64,000 nucleotides of DNA. Origin: Pseudomonas sp. RIT-PI-S. Its GTDB lineage: Bacteria > Pseudomonadota > Gammaproteobacteria > Pseudomonadales > Pseudomonadaceae. The DNA lies in contig NZ_JANZKJ010000001.1 in NCBI RefSeq assembly GCF_025642975.1, positions 558,001-622,000 on the forward strand. Direction: 5' to 3'. How positions within the stretch are numbered: the stretch's first letter is position 1; every line of letters begins with the position of its first letter. A model generated the notes under the pieces. The model did no database searches. It saw only the letters and a program-made list of their open reading frames with translations, and had not been told where the DNA came from. Below, in pieces: positions 1 through 7,536 of the stretch. The position numbers and the translations under genes were made by a program.

Positions 1-510
1 ATTCAGGACCCAAGCGTGGGTGGCGGGCGTATTATTGGGGAGGCCTGCCATTTCATAGATTTAATGCGCTATCTTGTTGGGCATCCTATTGTTAGCGTGC
101 AAGCAACGGTCCTTGGATTAGGTGACCGAGCTAGCCTTAACAGTGACAAGGTCAGTTTCACGCTGGGGTTCGCTGATGGATCGATCGGCACAGTGCATTA
201 CCTTGCAAACGGCCATAAAGGATATCCTAAAGAAAGGCTGGAAGTCTTCTGTGGCGGGCGAATCCTTCAGCTGAATAACTTTAGAAAACTGCGCGGCTGG
301 GGTTGGGCTTCATTTACAAAGATGAACTTATGGAGCCAGGATAAGGGCAACGCGGCATGTGCGGCGGCGTTTGTCGCCGCGGCGCAGGACGCAACTGACT
401 CTCCGATATCTTTCGAAGAATTAATTGAAGTGACGCGCGTAAGCATTGAAGTGATGGAAAAAACCTTAGGGAGTGAGCGTTTGAGCGGCGGTGATCATTT
501 GGAGCAGTAA
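1..510 (+). CDS. Gfo/Idh/MocA-family oxidoreductase, C-terminal part (5' end outside window)
   Basis: The frame is open from base 1, so the N-terminal Rossmann domain lies upstream and only 169 residues are visible. The visible part is the substrate-binding half of a Gfo/Idh/MocA NAD(P)-dependent dehydrogenase. It opens with a GGGRIIGEACHFIDLMRYL stretch that contains the family's E-x-x-H-x-x-D catalytic motif, followed by the beta-sheet segment (VSFTLGFADGSIGTVHYL). The end resembles the Gfo/Idh part of 'bi-domain' oxidoreductases found in O-antigen and capsule clusters, so a sugar-nucleotide role is inferred. Base composition is lower in GC than the genes from 853 onward, consistent with a horizontally exchanged surface-polysaccharide region ending here. 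A strong terminator follows at 546. Confidence 0.85.
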   Translation: MQDPSVGGGRIIGEACHFIDLMRYLVGHPIVSVQATVLGLGDRASLNSDKVSFTLGFADGSIGTVHYLANGHKGYPKERLEVFCGGRILQLNNFRKLRGWGWASFTKMNLWSQDKGNAACAAAFVAAAQDATDSPISFEELIEVTRVSIEVMEKTLGSERLSGGDHLEQ

Positions 511-545
511 TCCAGCTCAATTCTTGACCGAGTTGGATCACGAGA

Positions 546-577
546 AGCAGGCCTTGACTTCGGTCAACCTGCTTTTT
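546..577 (+). terminator. Rho-independent terminator after the oxidoreductase
   Basis: Stem AGCAGG(cc)TTGAC, loop TTCG, then GTCAA-CCTGCT, followed directly by TTTT. The stable UUCG-type loop, the near-perfect stem and the T-run 36 bases past the stop codon make this a convincing intrinsic terminator. Confidence 0.85.
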
Positions 578-852
578 CTCCAAATAAAAGAAACAACAGC
601 CTTCGATCCTAATTTTTTGAACATTTAGTTCAGGCATTGTGTGCTTGGCATCTAAGGCAGATAAAAAGAGGTTCTAGGATCGACGCTTAAAAATGAGCGT
701 CATATTGTTATGCTTGCGCAGGCTTGCGGCTTTTTTGGCATTAACGTAATCGACCTTGCTTCGCTTGCCTAGGCCGATAATCGTCCGGATTTTCAATACT
801 GTATCATCCCGCCTCGCATCACCCCCCGCGTAGCGACATCAAAGGACTGTTC
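578..852. other. AT-richer intergenic stretch, no gene recognised
   Basis: No convincing open frame on either strand. There is one small inverted repeat (GACGCT at 682-687 and AGCGTC at 696-701 around an A-rich loop). The promoter of the gene starting at 853 should lie in the last 100 bases, but no clear -35/-10 pair was identified. A good ribosome binding site (AAAGGA) precedes the ATG at 853. Confidence 0.5.
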
Positions 853-3024
853 ATGCGTATTCCCTCCCTGCCTCTTCTTGCAATAGCCATAAGCGCAACG
901 GTTTGCCAGCCCGCCCACGCCAGCAGCGATGGCTCTTGCTACCCCACCTGGTCACTGACGAGAAGCTCGCTCGACGCCTGCAGCAATGTCCCCTTTCTGA
1001 GCCCTGGCAACGACAGCCGGGTCAACCTGCGGCTGTTGCTGGCTGACCGTAAGGTGCTGGAACTAGCGCCTAATGCGCTGGGAGAGGATGAAATTTCGGA
1101 GGGTTACGGCCCTGTACCGTTCGACATTGCGCGCCTCGCCGGAACCACCATCGAGGAGGAGCAGGCCACCGATGCCTCGACCGTGCAACTCAATGCCTTG
1201 CTACAGAAGCTCGGCATCGAGCGCGATCATATGGAAACCGCAGGCGACGCCTTCCTGGAGGGGGAGGGCAGCCGCTGTCGCAGCAACAGCGACGACAGTG
1301 CGGCGGCTTTTGTGGGGCAGGTGGTGGATACCCCGCAGCTATCGGCGAGCGAGCGCCAAGCCCTTGCCCGGGCCCGCATGCAGTTGCTCGACGCGTGCAC
1401 ATGGGACCCTCAGCAGCTGGCGAGCCTGCTGCCTGGAGCGGGAGATTTGCCGTCCCCGCAAGGCAAGGCATTCGTCGCTTACCTCCAGGCGTCGGCGGCC
1501 TTCTACAGCGGCCGCTACAGCGAGGCGCTGGCGGGCTTTACCGAACTGGCCAGCGACCCTCAGCCATGGCTGAAAGAAGTGTCCCTGTACATGCTCGCCA
1601 GGGTTCGCCTCAATGACGCGCAACAAGACGCGTTCGATGAGTACGGCTCGCTGAAGGGCAACATCGATCCGGGGCCTTATACCAAGGTGGAGCAAGCCTT
1701 GGATGATTACCTGAAGGCCTATCCCAATGGCCGATATGCGGCGTCGGCAAAGGGGCTGATGCGGCGGGCGCATTGGTTGGCGGGAAACAAGAACAAGCTG
1801 GCGGATGACTATGCCTGGCAACTGACTGACGCGCGGGAGGAGCAGCGCAGCGTGCCGGTGAATGCGCTGGTCCAGGAGATCGACAATAAGCTGCTCGCCT
1901 CGGCGGGTGACAGCCTGGCCATTCCGTTGCTCACCGCGGTCCATGATCTGATGGTCATGCGCCCGGAAGGTGAAGTGAAGCTCACCCCAGAGCGGTTGCT
2001 GGCGCAGAAGAGCCTGCTGGCGCAACAGCCGGGCCTTTTCGAATATTTGCAAGCGGCGCTGGCGTTCTACGTCGATAAGAGCCCTGCGCAGGCCTTGACG
2101 CTACTGCCCAAGGAGGTACCGGCGGCCCTCGATTACCTGGCCTTCAGCGAGCAGACCCTTCGCGGCCTGGCGCTTGAGGCCAGCAACGACCTACCTGCCG
2201 CGCAAGCCTTGTGGCTTGAGCTACTGCCCTTGGCCCGCCAGCCGCTGCAGCGTGAGCAGGTCGAGCTAGCGCTGGCGTTGAATTACGAGCGCAGCGGCCA
2301 GGTCGCTAAGGTGTTCGCGGCCGATTCGCCGATCAAATCCGCCCAACTACGGTTGATTCTGTTGGGCAAGGTGGCCGATGCGCCTCTGCTGCGCCAGCAA
2401 GCGGAGCAGGGCATCGATGGCAAGGAAAAGGCCACCGCACGGTTCGTGCTGCTATACAAAGACCTGCTCTACGGCCAATACGCCGAGTTCGCGGACGATC
2501 TTAAGGCGCTGCCCGAGCAGCCGGCGGATGAGCGGCTGACCAGCAGCCTGGGATACGCCTATGGGGATGGCCAAACGCTCCGGTTGTTCCGCTGGAACGG
2601 CGACAAGGCAGAGTCTGGCTACACCTGCCCGAGCATCGTGGAAACCGCGTCTACGCTGCAGGCACGCCGCCAAGACCCTAAAGGCCTGAACTGCCTGGGC
2701 GAATTCATCCTGCGCAATGGCCTGGACGGCATGCCCCTGGACCAGCGGCCCAACGCCGATCAGTTGGGCGCAAGCGAGCCAGCCTTCCAAGGGGCTGCGT
2801 ATTCCCGGCTCGAGGGTTATCAGGCGGTGATTGCCGATGGCAAGGCCGAGCGTGACGACAAGGCCTACGCGCTGTACCGGGCAATCAATTGTTACGCACC
2901 GTCGGGCTATAACGGATGCGGCGGCAAGGATGTGGCGTCGGCGGTGCGCAAAGCCTGGTTCAAACAGCTCAAGACCACCTATGGCGCTACCCGATGGGGC
3001 AAGGCGTTGCAGTACTACTGGTAA
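853..3024 (+). CDS. Secreted helical-repeat protein of unknown function
   Basis: A protein of 723 residues with a signal peptide (MRIPSLPLLAIAISATVCQPAHAS, cleavage probably after AHA). The body is alanine- and leucine-rich with repeated short helices such as KAFVAYLQASAAFYSGRYSEALAGFTELA, which look like TPR-type helical repeats. Several cysteines near the start and end of the mature protein suggest disulphides in the periplasm. I do not recognise a named family. The start is supported by AAAGGA seven bases upstream. It overlaps the next gene by one base (TAATG), so the two are translationally coupled and probably work together. A scaffold or outer-membrane-associated role is only a guess. 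Confidence 0.85.
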   Translation: MRIPSLPLLAIAISATVCQPAHASSDGSCYPTWSLTRSSLDACSNVPFLSPGNDSRVNLRLLLADRKVLELAPNALGEDEISEGYGPVPFDIARLAGTTIEEEQATDASTVQLNALLQKLGIERDHMETAGDAFLEGEGSRCRSNSDDSAAAFVGQVVDTPQLSASERQALARARMQLLDACTWDPQQLASLLPGAGDLPSPQGKAFVAYLQASAAFYSGRYSEALAGFTELASDPQPWLKEVSLYMLARVRLNDAQQDAFDEYGSLKGNIDPGPYTKVEQALDDYLKAYPNGRYAASAKGLMRRAHWLAGNKNKLADDYAWQLTDAREEQRSVPVNALVQEIDNKLLASAGDSLAIPLLTAVHDLMVMRPEGEVKLTPERLLAQKSLLAQQPGLFEYLQAALAFYVDKSPAQALTLLPKEVPAALDYLAFSEQTLRGLALEASNDLPAAQALWLELLPLARQPLQREQVELALALNYERSGQVAKVFAADSPIKSAQLRLILLGKVADAPLLRQQAEQGIDGKEKATARFVLLYKDLLYGQYAEFADDLKALPEQPADERLTSSLGYAYGDGQTLRLFRWNGDKAESGYTCPSIVETASTLQARRQDPKGLNCLGEFILRNGLDGMPLDQRPNADQLGASEPAFQGAAYSRLEGYQAVIADGKAERDDKAYALYRAINCYAPSGYNGCGGKDVASAVRKAWFKQLKTTYGATRWGKALQYYW

Positions 3025-3764
3025 TGCCCAGCAAGCTTTGGCCCTGGCTCGTTTGCCTGATGTGCAGCGGCCCCGCTGTGGCTGCGGTAGATGCGCGCCA
3101 GCATGATGCGTTTTGGTTATGGAGCGGGGTCAATGCCCAGCCGGTGCTGGATCACGCCAAAACGCTGTATCTGTTGCAAGGCCAGATCAGCATGCCGCGT
3201 GATGATCGACAGCGGGTGGCGTTCATCGCGCAAGGCATGAGCGTTACCCGGTTGCCGCAGCCGGAAATCTGGATCGTCTACCGCGCGCACACCCTGCGCT
3301 GGCCGGAGACGGTCTATAAAAAGCTGTTCGGCCAAGTACAACGTTGGAGGGCCGAAGGGAACACCATCGTTGGCATCCAGATCGACTTCGATGCCCGCAC
3401 CCGCTATCTGCAGGAGTACGTCACCTTCCTTCAGGACCTGCGCCAGCGCCTGCCTGCCCAATACCAGCTGAGCATCACCGGCCTGATGGACTGGGCCAGC
3501 AACGCCGACCCTCAAGCCATCGGCAAGCTCAAAGGGGTGGTCGACGAGGTGGTGGTGCAAACTTATCAAGGGCGCCGAAGTATTCCAGATTATGCCGCCT
3601 ACCTACCCCGTATCAGCCGGTTGGGCCTGCCGTTCAAGATCGGGGTAATCCAGGGCGGAGAATGGCAAGCTCCGGGCGCCTTGCGGCAGAGCCCCTGGTA
3701 CCGGGGGGAGGTGGTTTTTTTGCACAATGGCCCTACGCTGCCTGTTTCCACCGATGGTCTATAA
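3024..3764 (+). CDS. DUF3142 domain protein, secreted
   Basis: A protein of 246 residues whose ATG overlaps the stop of the preceding gene (TAATG). A longer in-frame extension from 2916 would lie entirely inside the upstream gene and lacks the signal peptide at its start, so 3024 is preferred. It begins with a signal peptide (MPSKLWPWLVCLMCSGPAVAA). The body matches the DUF3142 pattern: an early FWLWSGVN, then WIVYRAHTLRW, then an acidic barrel-like strand GIQIDFDARTRYLQEY and a VVVQTYQG strand, reminiscent of a TIM-barrel glycosidase fold. The enzymatic activity of DUF3142 proteins is not established as far as I know. Coupling to the repeat protein suggests a shared periplasmic task. It converges on the regulator gene with only 7 bases between the stops. 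Confidence 0.85.
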   Translation: MPSKLWPWLVCLMCSGPAVAAVDARQHDAFWLWSGVNAQPVLDHAKTLYLLQGQISMPRDDRQRVAFIAQGMSVTRLPQPEIWIVYRAHTLRWPETVYKKLFGQVQRWRAEGNTIVGIQIDFDARTRYLQEYVTFLQDLRQRLPAQYQLSITGLMDWASNADPQAIGKLKGVVDEVVVQTYQGRRSIPDYAAYLPRISRLGLPFKIGVIQGGEWQAPGALRQSPWYRGEVVFLHNGPTLPVSTDGL

Positions 3765-3771
3765 GCCGCGA

Positions 3772-4455
3772 TCAATCCATGTCCCTGCCTGCCGTGAGCC
3801 GATACCCGACGCCGCGGACCGTATGCAAGAGCGCCCTGGCGTAAGGTTTGTCGATCGCCTGGCGCAGCTGATGCACATGGCTGCGCAAGCTATCGCTGTC
3901 AGGAGAGTCTTCGCCCCAAAGCGCCTCTTCCAGTACCTCACGACGCAGTACGTGCGGGCTTTTTTTCATCAGGATCGCCAGTAGCTTCAAGCCCACCGGA
4001 TTCAGCTTAAGCAGCTGACCGGCACGGGTAACTTCGAGGGTATCCAGGTCATATTTCAGGTCCGCCACCTGCAAGGTGCGCCTGAAACCGCCCTGGGCAC
4101 GGCTGGTGATCGCATCGATCCGCGCGCTTAGTTCTGACAGGGCAAAGGGCTTGATCAGGTAGTCGTCGGCACCCTGGCGAAAGCCTTGTAGACGGTCCTC
4201 GAGCTGGTCGCGGGCCGTCAACATAACGATCGGCGTGTCACGCCTGGCGTCTTCACGCAGCCGCTTGCACAGGGTAAAGCCATCTATGCCCGGCAGCATC
4301 ACATCCAATACGATCAGGTCATAGTGCTCCGTGGCGGCGAGGTGCAAGCCGGTCAAGCCATCCTGGGCACAGTCGACGGTATAACCTTTCAAGCCGAGAT
4401 AGTCTGCTAAGTTGGCGAGAATATCCCGATTGTCTTCCACCACAAGAATGCGCAT
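3772..4455 (-). CDS. ColR-like OmpR/PhoB-family response regulator, without adjacent kinase
   Basis: A response regulator of 227 residues. The receiver domain has the acidic pair in VVEDNRD, the phospho-acceptor Asp51 in LIVLDVMLPG, Thr80 in IVMLTA and Lys102 in DDYLIKPF. The C-terminal winged helix runs from about 130 to 220 and ends in the typical SLRSHVHQLRQ...VRGVGYRL. Overall it closely resembles ColR of Pseudomonas, which with ColS controls outer-membrane and lipid A functions, but no sensor kinase gene lies next to it. It is therefore a paralogue that may depend on a remote kinase. It is divergent from the PAP2 and eptA genes, which share a 12-bp box upstream, so it is their likely regulator. 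Confidence 0.88.
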   Translation of the reverse strand: MRILVVEDNRDILANLADYLGLKGYTVDCAQDGLTGLHLAATEHYDLIVLDVMLPGIDGFTLCKRLREDARRDTPIVMLTARDQLEDRLQGFRQGADDYLIKPFALSELSARIDAITSRAQGGFRRTLQVADLKYDLDTLEVTRAGQLLKLNPVGLKLLAILMKKSPHVLRREVLEEALWGEDSPDSDSLRSHVHQLRQAIDKPYARALLHTVRGVGYRLTAGRDMD

Positions 4456-4532
4456 GGAGAGCCCCTTAATACGTTGAATCGCCGCAGCTTACGCATTGTT
4501 TTGCAGCCGGGCTAGGGCAAATCGCAATCGCA

Positions 4533-4544
4533 AATTTTTCACAA
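4533..4544 (+). promoter_or_regulatory. Candidate ColR-type box upstream of the PAP2 gene
   Basis: The 12-mer AATTTTTCACAA lies 79 bases before the PAP2 start codon. Exactly the same 12-mer in the same orientation lies 69 bases before eptA (5401-5412). Its TTTTTCAC core resembles the ColR target element as I remember it. This is a repeat seen directly; the regulator assignment is inferred. Confidence 0.55.
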
Positions 4545-4623
4545 TCGCTTGACGTTCGCTCCACGGTGCGGTGGCTAAACTAGTCACGAATACTCTATCT
4601 TTTCTATTTTCTCAGGTTGCCAC

Positions 4624-5361
4624 ATGCCTATCCGTTACAGTCGGCCCTTGCATTTGCCTATGGCCTTGGGGCTGCCCGCACTTATAGTAATTGGCCTGCT
4701 ACTGCTTGAGTTCACAAACTTCGATATGTGGCTGGCGAGGCTGAGCTACGACCGCCATGTCGGCCGTTTTCTAGGGCACCATAGTTATTTTCTAGAGAAC
4801 GTGCTGCACGACGGTGCAAAGCAAATCGTCATAGGCATTGCATTACTGTCTTTGCTTGCATTCGGTTTGTCTTTTTTTAATCGTCGGCTTTCAGGTTGGC
4901 GCAGGGAGTTAGGTTGCATCGCGCTGTCCATGGCGCTTTCAACAAGTTTCGTGACCCCGCTCAAAGCCGTAACGGCAGTACAGTGCCCGTGGAGTTTGAC
5001 GCAGTTTGGGGGCAGCGAGACTTACAGCAAGGTTTTCGACAGCCGCCCGGACACCAGCCATCCAGGCCGGTGCTGGCCTGGTGGCCATGCGGCTACGGGC
5101 TTCACCCTATTTGCGCTGTATTTCGCGCTAAGGGACCGGCGCCCGCGCCTGGCGCGTTACGCCTTCGGCCTGGCGCTGGGTTTAGGATTATTGTTTTCCG
5201 TGGGCAGAATGCTTCAGGGCGCACACTTTTTCTCACACAACGTATGGACGGCGGTGTTCTGCTGGTGGATATGTTTGGGTACTTACTACCTAGTGTTGCG
5301 TAACCGCTCGGCTTATAAGCTTGAAGACTGCCCGGCGCCACGAAAAGAAATATTGCGATAG
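4624..5361 (+). CDS. PAP2-superfamily membrane phosphatase (LpxE/PgpB type)
   Basis: A multi-spanning membrane protein of 245 residues with hydrophobic segments near 15-33, 65-88, 100-118, 160-178, 185-200 and 205-225. It carries the acid-phosphatase signatures of the PAP2 family: a central CWPGGHAATGF (the PSGH-type block) and a later GRMLQGAHFFSHNVW block (the SRxxxxxHxxxD-type block, with His). Enzymes of this type remove phosphate from lipid A, undecaprenyl diphosphate or phosphatidylglycerol phosphate at the periplasmic face. Its position immediately before eptA suggests a lipid A 1- or 4'-phosphatase that works with phosphoethanolamine addition. The substrate cannot be decided from sequence. 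It is divergent from the ColR-like regulator. Confidence 0.88.
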   Translation: MPIRYSRPLHLPMALGLPALIVIGLLLLEFTNFDMWLARLSYDRHVGRFLGHHSYFLENVLHDGAKQIVIGIALLSLLAFGLSFFNRRLSGWRRELGCIALSMALSTSFVTPLKAVTAVQCPWSLTQFGGSETYSKVFDSRPDTSHPGRCWPGGHAATGFTLFALYFALRDRRPRLARYAFGLALGLGLLFSVGRMLQGAHFFSHNVWTAVFCWWICLGTYYLVLRNRSAYKLEDCPAPRKEILR

Positions 5362-5400
5362 AGGGTTGTTTGGGCGGTTTGGTATTGTGTTGCTGTGTCG

Positions 5401-5412
5401 AATTTTTCACAA
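5401..5412 (+). promoter_or_regulatory. Second copy of the candidate ColR-type box, upstream of eptA
   Basis: AATTTTTCACAA, identical to 4533-4544, sits in the gap between the PAP2 gene and eptA. A copy in front of each gene suggests that both can be switched by the divergent regulator and that eptA has its own promoter. Confidence 0.55.
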
Positions 5413-5413
5413 A

Positions 5414-5435
5414 TTATTGATTTAAGAATCAATAA
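5414..5435. promoter_or_regulatory. Perfect inverted repeat in the eptA leader (1)
   Basis: TTATTGATT, spacer TAAG, AATCAATAA: nine perfect base pairs starting one base after the shared box. It could be a second operator or an RNA hairpin. The TTGAT/ATCAA halves are 6 bases apart rather than the 4 expected of an Anr/FNR box. Confidence 0.5.
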
Positions 5436-5439
5436 AGTT

Positions 5440-5464
5440 ATTTCGCTCGATAGGCGAGCGAAAT
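5440..5464. promoter_or_regulatory. Perfect inverted repeat in the eptA leader (2)
   Basis: ATTTCGCTCG, five-base loop, CGAGCGAAAT: ten perfect base pairs ending 8 bases before the first possible start codon of eptA. As RNA it would form a stable stem next to the ribosome-binding region. No T-run follows, so a simple terminator is unlikely. Confidence 0.5.
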
Positions 5465-5481
5465 TGCTCTAAGTGAAAAAT

Positions 5482-7098
5482 ATGTCGATGATAAAACCCG
5501 TCCGGCCTGAACTGCTGACTTTAGTATCTAGTGTTTGCCTCATGGCTGTATTCAACTTGCCGCTATGGCGGCATCTCATGGAAATCACCTCGGAAGATAA
5601 CCGCGTACTAGCCTTCGCTTTTGTCAGCATGCTGGTATGCGCATTCAACGCTATATTGGCTTTGTTAGTGGGGCGGCGGACGTTAAAGCCAATACTGATG
5701 TTCATTTTTCCAGTCAGTGCCGGTGCGGCTTGGTTTATGAGCAAGTACGGAATTGTTATCGATAATGGAATGTTTAGGAACTTGGCAGAAACCGATCTCA
5801 AAGAGGTGCGGGATCTGCTGTCTTTGAAATTCTTCTGGTATATGTTGCTGTGTGGCGTGGTGCCGGCAGTGGTGATCTGGAAATTGCCTATCCGTTATCG
5901 GGCGGGCCTCATGGGTTTCACGGTCTCATTGCTCGTTGCGCTGGCTAGCGGGCTGCTCATGGTGGTAGTGGCCCTTTCTAATTATCAAGGGCTGGCCTCG
6001 CTTCTGCGCAATCACCATGAGCTTCGGCTGCTGGTAGTACCCAGCAATGTCATCGGGGCTGGGCTGTCCTACCTTAACGAGCAATCCGTGTCGTCCAGGC
6101 AACCCTTCATGCAGATAGCTGTTGATGCCCACAAGGTCGCCGCGTGGCGTGACCATGCGCTGCCATCTCTGACCGTGCTGGTGATAGGGGAGAGCGCTCG
6201 CGCAGACAACTTCGGGGTATTGGGCTACAGCCGTGATACAACGCCGAACCTGGCCCAGGAAGAGGGGGTACTGGCCTTCGGCAACGTACATTCTTGTGGA
6301 ACCGAAACGGCTGTTTCGGTGCCCTGCATGTTTTCTGATCTTGGCCGCAGAGGCTACTCCGCTTCCCGCGCGCAAAATGAGGAAGGCTTGCTGGACGTAT
6401 TGCAGCGAGCGGGCTTTCGCGTACTTTGGCTGGATAACCAGTCTGGCTGCAAGGGCACTTGCGCTCGGGTCGGCTACCGCAACCTGAGCCAGAGCACGGA
6501 CCCGGACAACTGCGACAGCGAATGCCACGATGGCATCCTGCTGCGTGATTTACCCGATCTGCTTGACCACCTCACGGAACACACTGTGCTGGTGCTGCAC
6601 CAAATGGGTAGCCATGGGCCCGACTATTACAAGCGCTACCCGGAAGGCTTTGAGCATTTCAAGCCTGTATGTTCAAGCAATGCCCTGGATGAATGTTCCA
6701 GAGAAAGCATCATTAACGGCTACGACAACACCATCCGCTACACCGATCACCTGTTGGCGAGCCTTATCGATACCTTGCGCAGCCGCCAGCGGCAGGTCGA
6801 CAGCGCTATGATTTACTTGTCAGACCACGGGGAATCCTTGGGCGAATACAACCTGTATTTGCACGGCGCACCTTATATGCTCGCGCCAGATCAGCAGAAA
6901 CACGTGCCGCTGATCGTCTGGTTCTCCGAGGGGTATAAACAGGCCTCTCATCTGGACTCGGCTTGCCTGCGGCTGCGTCAAGGCAACGCCTATACCCAAG
7001 ACAACCTGTTTCACTCGATGCTCGGCTTACTGGACATCAGCACTTCGGCGTATAACCCAGCGCTTGATCTGTTTGCAGGCTGCCGCGGGCCCGCTTGA
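5482..7098 (+). CDS. eptA: Phosphoethanolamine-lipid A transferase, EptA family
   Basis: A protein of 538 residues with five predicted N-terminal membrane helices (to about residue 170) and a periplasmic sulfatase-fold domain. The catalytic features are intact: VIGESARADNFGVLGYSRDTTPNL, the threonine nucleophile in CGTETAVSVPCMF (Thr276 with this start), and the metal ligands in YLSDHGESLGEYNLYLHGAPY. Paired cysteines are typical of EptA. The enzyme transfers phosphoethanolamine from phosphatidylethanolamine to lipid A phosphate and lowers sensitivity to cationic peptides and metals. The ATG at 5482 has a weak AAGTGA five bases upstream; a GTG at 5473 and an ATG at 5488 are alternatives. Regulation by the divergent ColR-like protein is inferred from the shared box. 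Confidence 0.93.
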   Translation: MSMIKPVRPELLTLVSSVCLMAVFNLPLWRHLMEITSEDNRVLAFAFVSMLVCAFNAILALLVGRRTLKPILMFIFPVSAGAAWFMSKYGIVIDNGMFRNLAETDLKEVRDLLSLKFFWYMLLCGVVPAVVIWKLPIRYRAGLMGFTVSLLVALASGLLMVVVALSNYQGLASLLRNHHELRLLVVPSNVIGAGLSYLNEQSVSSRQPFMQIAVDAHKVAAWRDHALPSLTVLVIGESARADNFGVLGYSRDTTPNLAQEEGVLAFGNVHSCGTETAVSVPCMFSDLGRRGYSASRAQNEEGLLDVLQRAGFRVLWLDNQSGCKGTCARVGYRNLSQSTDPDNCDSECHDGILLRDLPDLLDHLTEHTVLVLHQMGSHGPDYYKRYPEGFEHFKPVCSSNALDECSRESIINGYDNTIRYTDHLLASLIDTLRSRQRQVDSAMIYLSDHGESLGEYNLYLHGAPYMLAPDQQKHVPLIVWFSEGYKQASHLDSACLRLRQGNAYTQDNLFHSMLGLLDISTSAYNPALDLFAGCRGPA

Positions 7099-7101
7099 GG
7101 G

Positions 7102-7293
7102 TTATTGGTGATGAGCAAGCCCTGTTGCCTGATCGGGCTGCCAGGGCGCCCAAGGTGCCGGCCGGGATTCCAATTTTTCGAACCAGCCACGGCCGAATGA
7201 GGCATGGGCGGCGCAGATCTTGCCCCATTCATCGGGCTTATAAGCCCTGGACGGCACAACAAGCTGGCTAAGTGATATCGTTCGCACAGCCAA
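7102..7293 (-). CDS. Possible small protein or gene remnant
   Basis: An open frame of 63 codons fills the gap after eptA on the opposite strand. The composition is protein-like (AYKPDEWGKICAAHASFGRG, then WFEKLESRPAPWAPW), with a cluster of Trp and charged residues. It starts at TTG right after a TGA, or at a GTG two codons later, and no ribosome binding site is visible. I do not recognise the family. It may be a real small gene, the 3' remnant of a degraded one, or chance. Confidence 0.25.
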   Translation of the reverse strand: MAVRTISLSQLVVPSRAYKPDEWGKICAAHASFGRGWFEKLESRPAPWAPWQPDQATGLAHHQ

Positions 7294-7312
7294 TCATTAG
7301 GGTGCTATTTCC

Positions 7313-7528
7313 ATGAATACCTACGACGCCAAGCACCTGCAGCTTCTCGACCTTATCGAGGCCAGCCGTTGGCAAGAAATCTCCGAAGAGGACCTGCACG
7401 AACTCAAGGTGCTGGTGGTGTGCAAGTACGTAGCCTTCACCAAAGGCCGTGATGACCAGCTCATGGTCGCGCTGAATCCCGAAGGCAAGCACTACCATCA
7501 ACGGCTGTCGGAACTGGTAAGCCGATAG
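7313..7528 (+). CDS. Small hypothetical protein (71 aa)
   Basis: A soluble, charged protein of 71 residues without signal peptide or membrane segment, rich in His, Lys, Glu and Leu (DLHELKVLVVCKYVAF and so on). An AGGGTG sequence eight bases before the ATG supports the start. It is followed after 8 bases by an acetyltransferase gene, so the two may form an operon. I do not recognise the family; a small alpha/beta or winged-helix fold is possible. Confidence 0.7.
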   Translation: MNTYDAKHLQLLDLIEASRWQEISEEDLHELKVLVVCKYVAFTKGRDDQLMVALNPEGKHYHQRLSELVSR

Positions 7529-7536
7529 ACGAGGGC

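Noticed and set aside
5414-5435. Anr/FNR box before eptA
   Set aside because: The TTGAT and ATCAA halves are six bases apart; the FNR/Anr consensus needs four.
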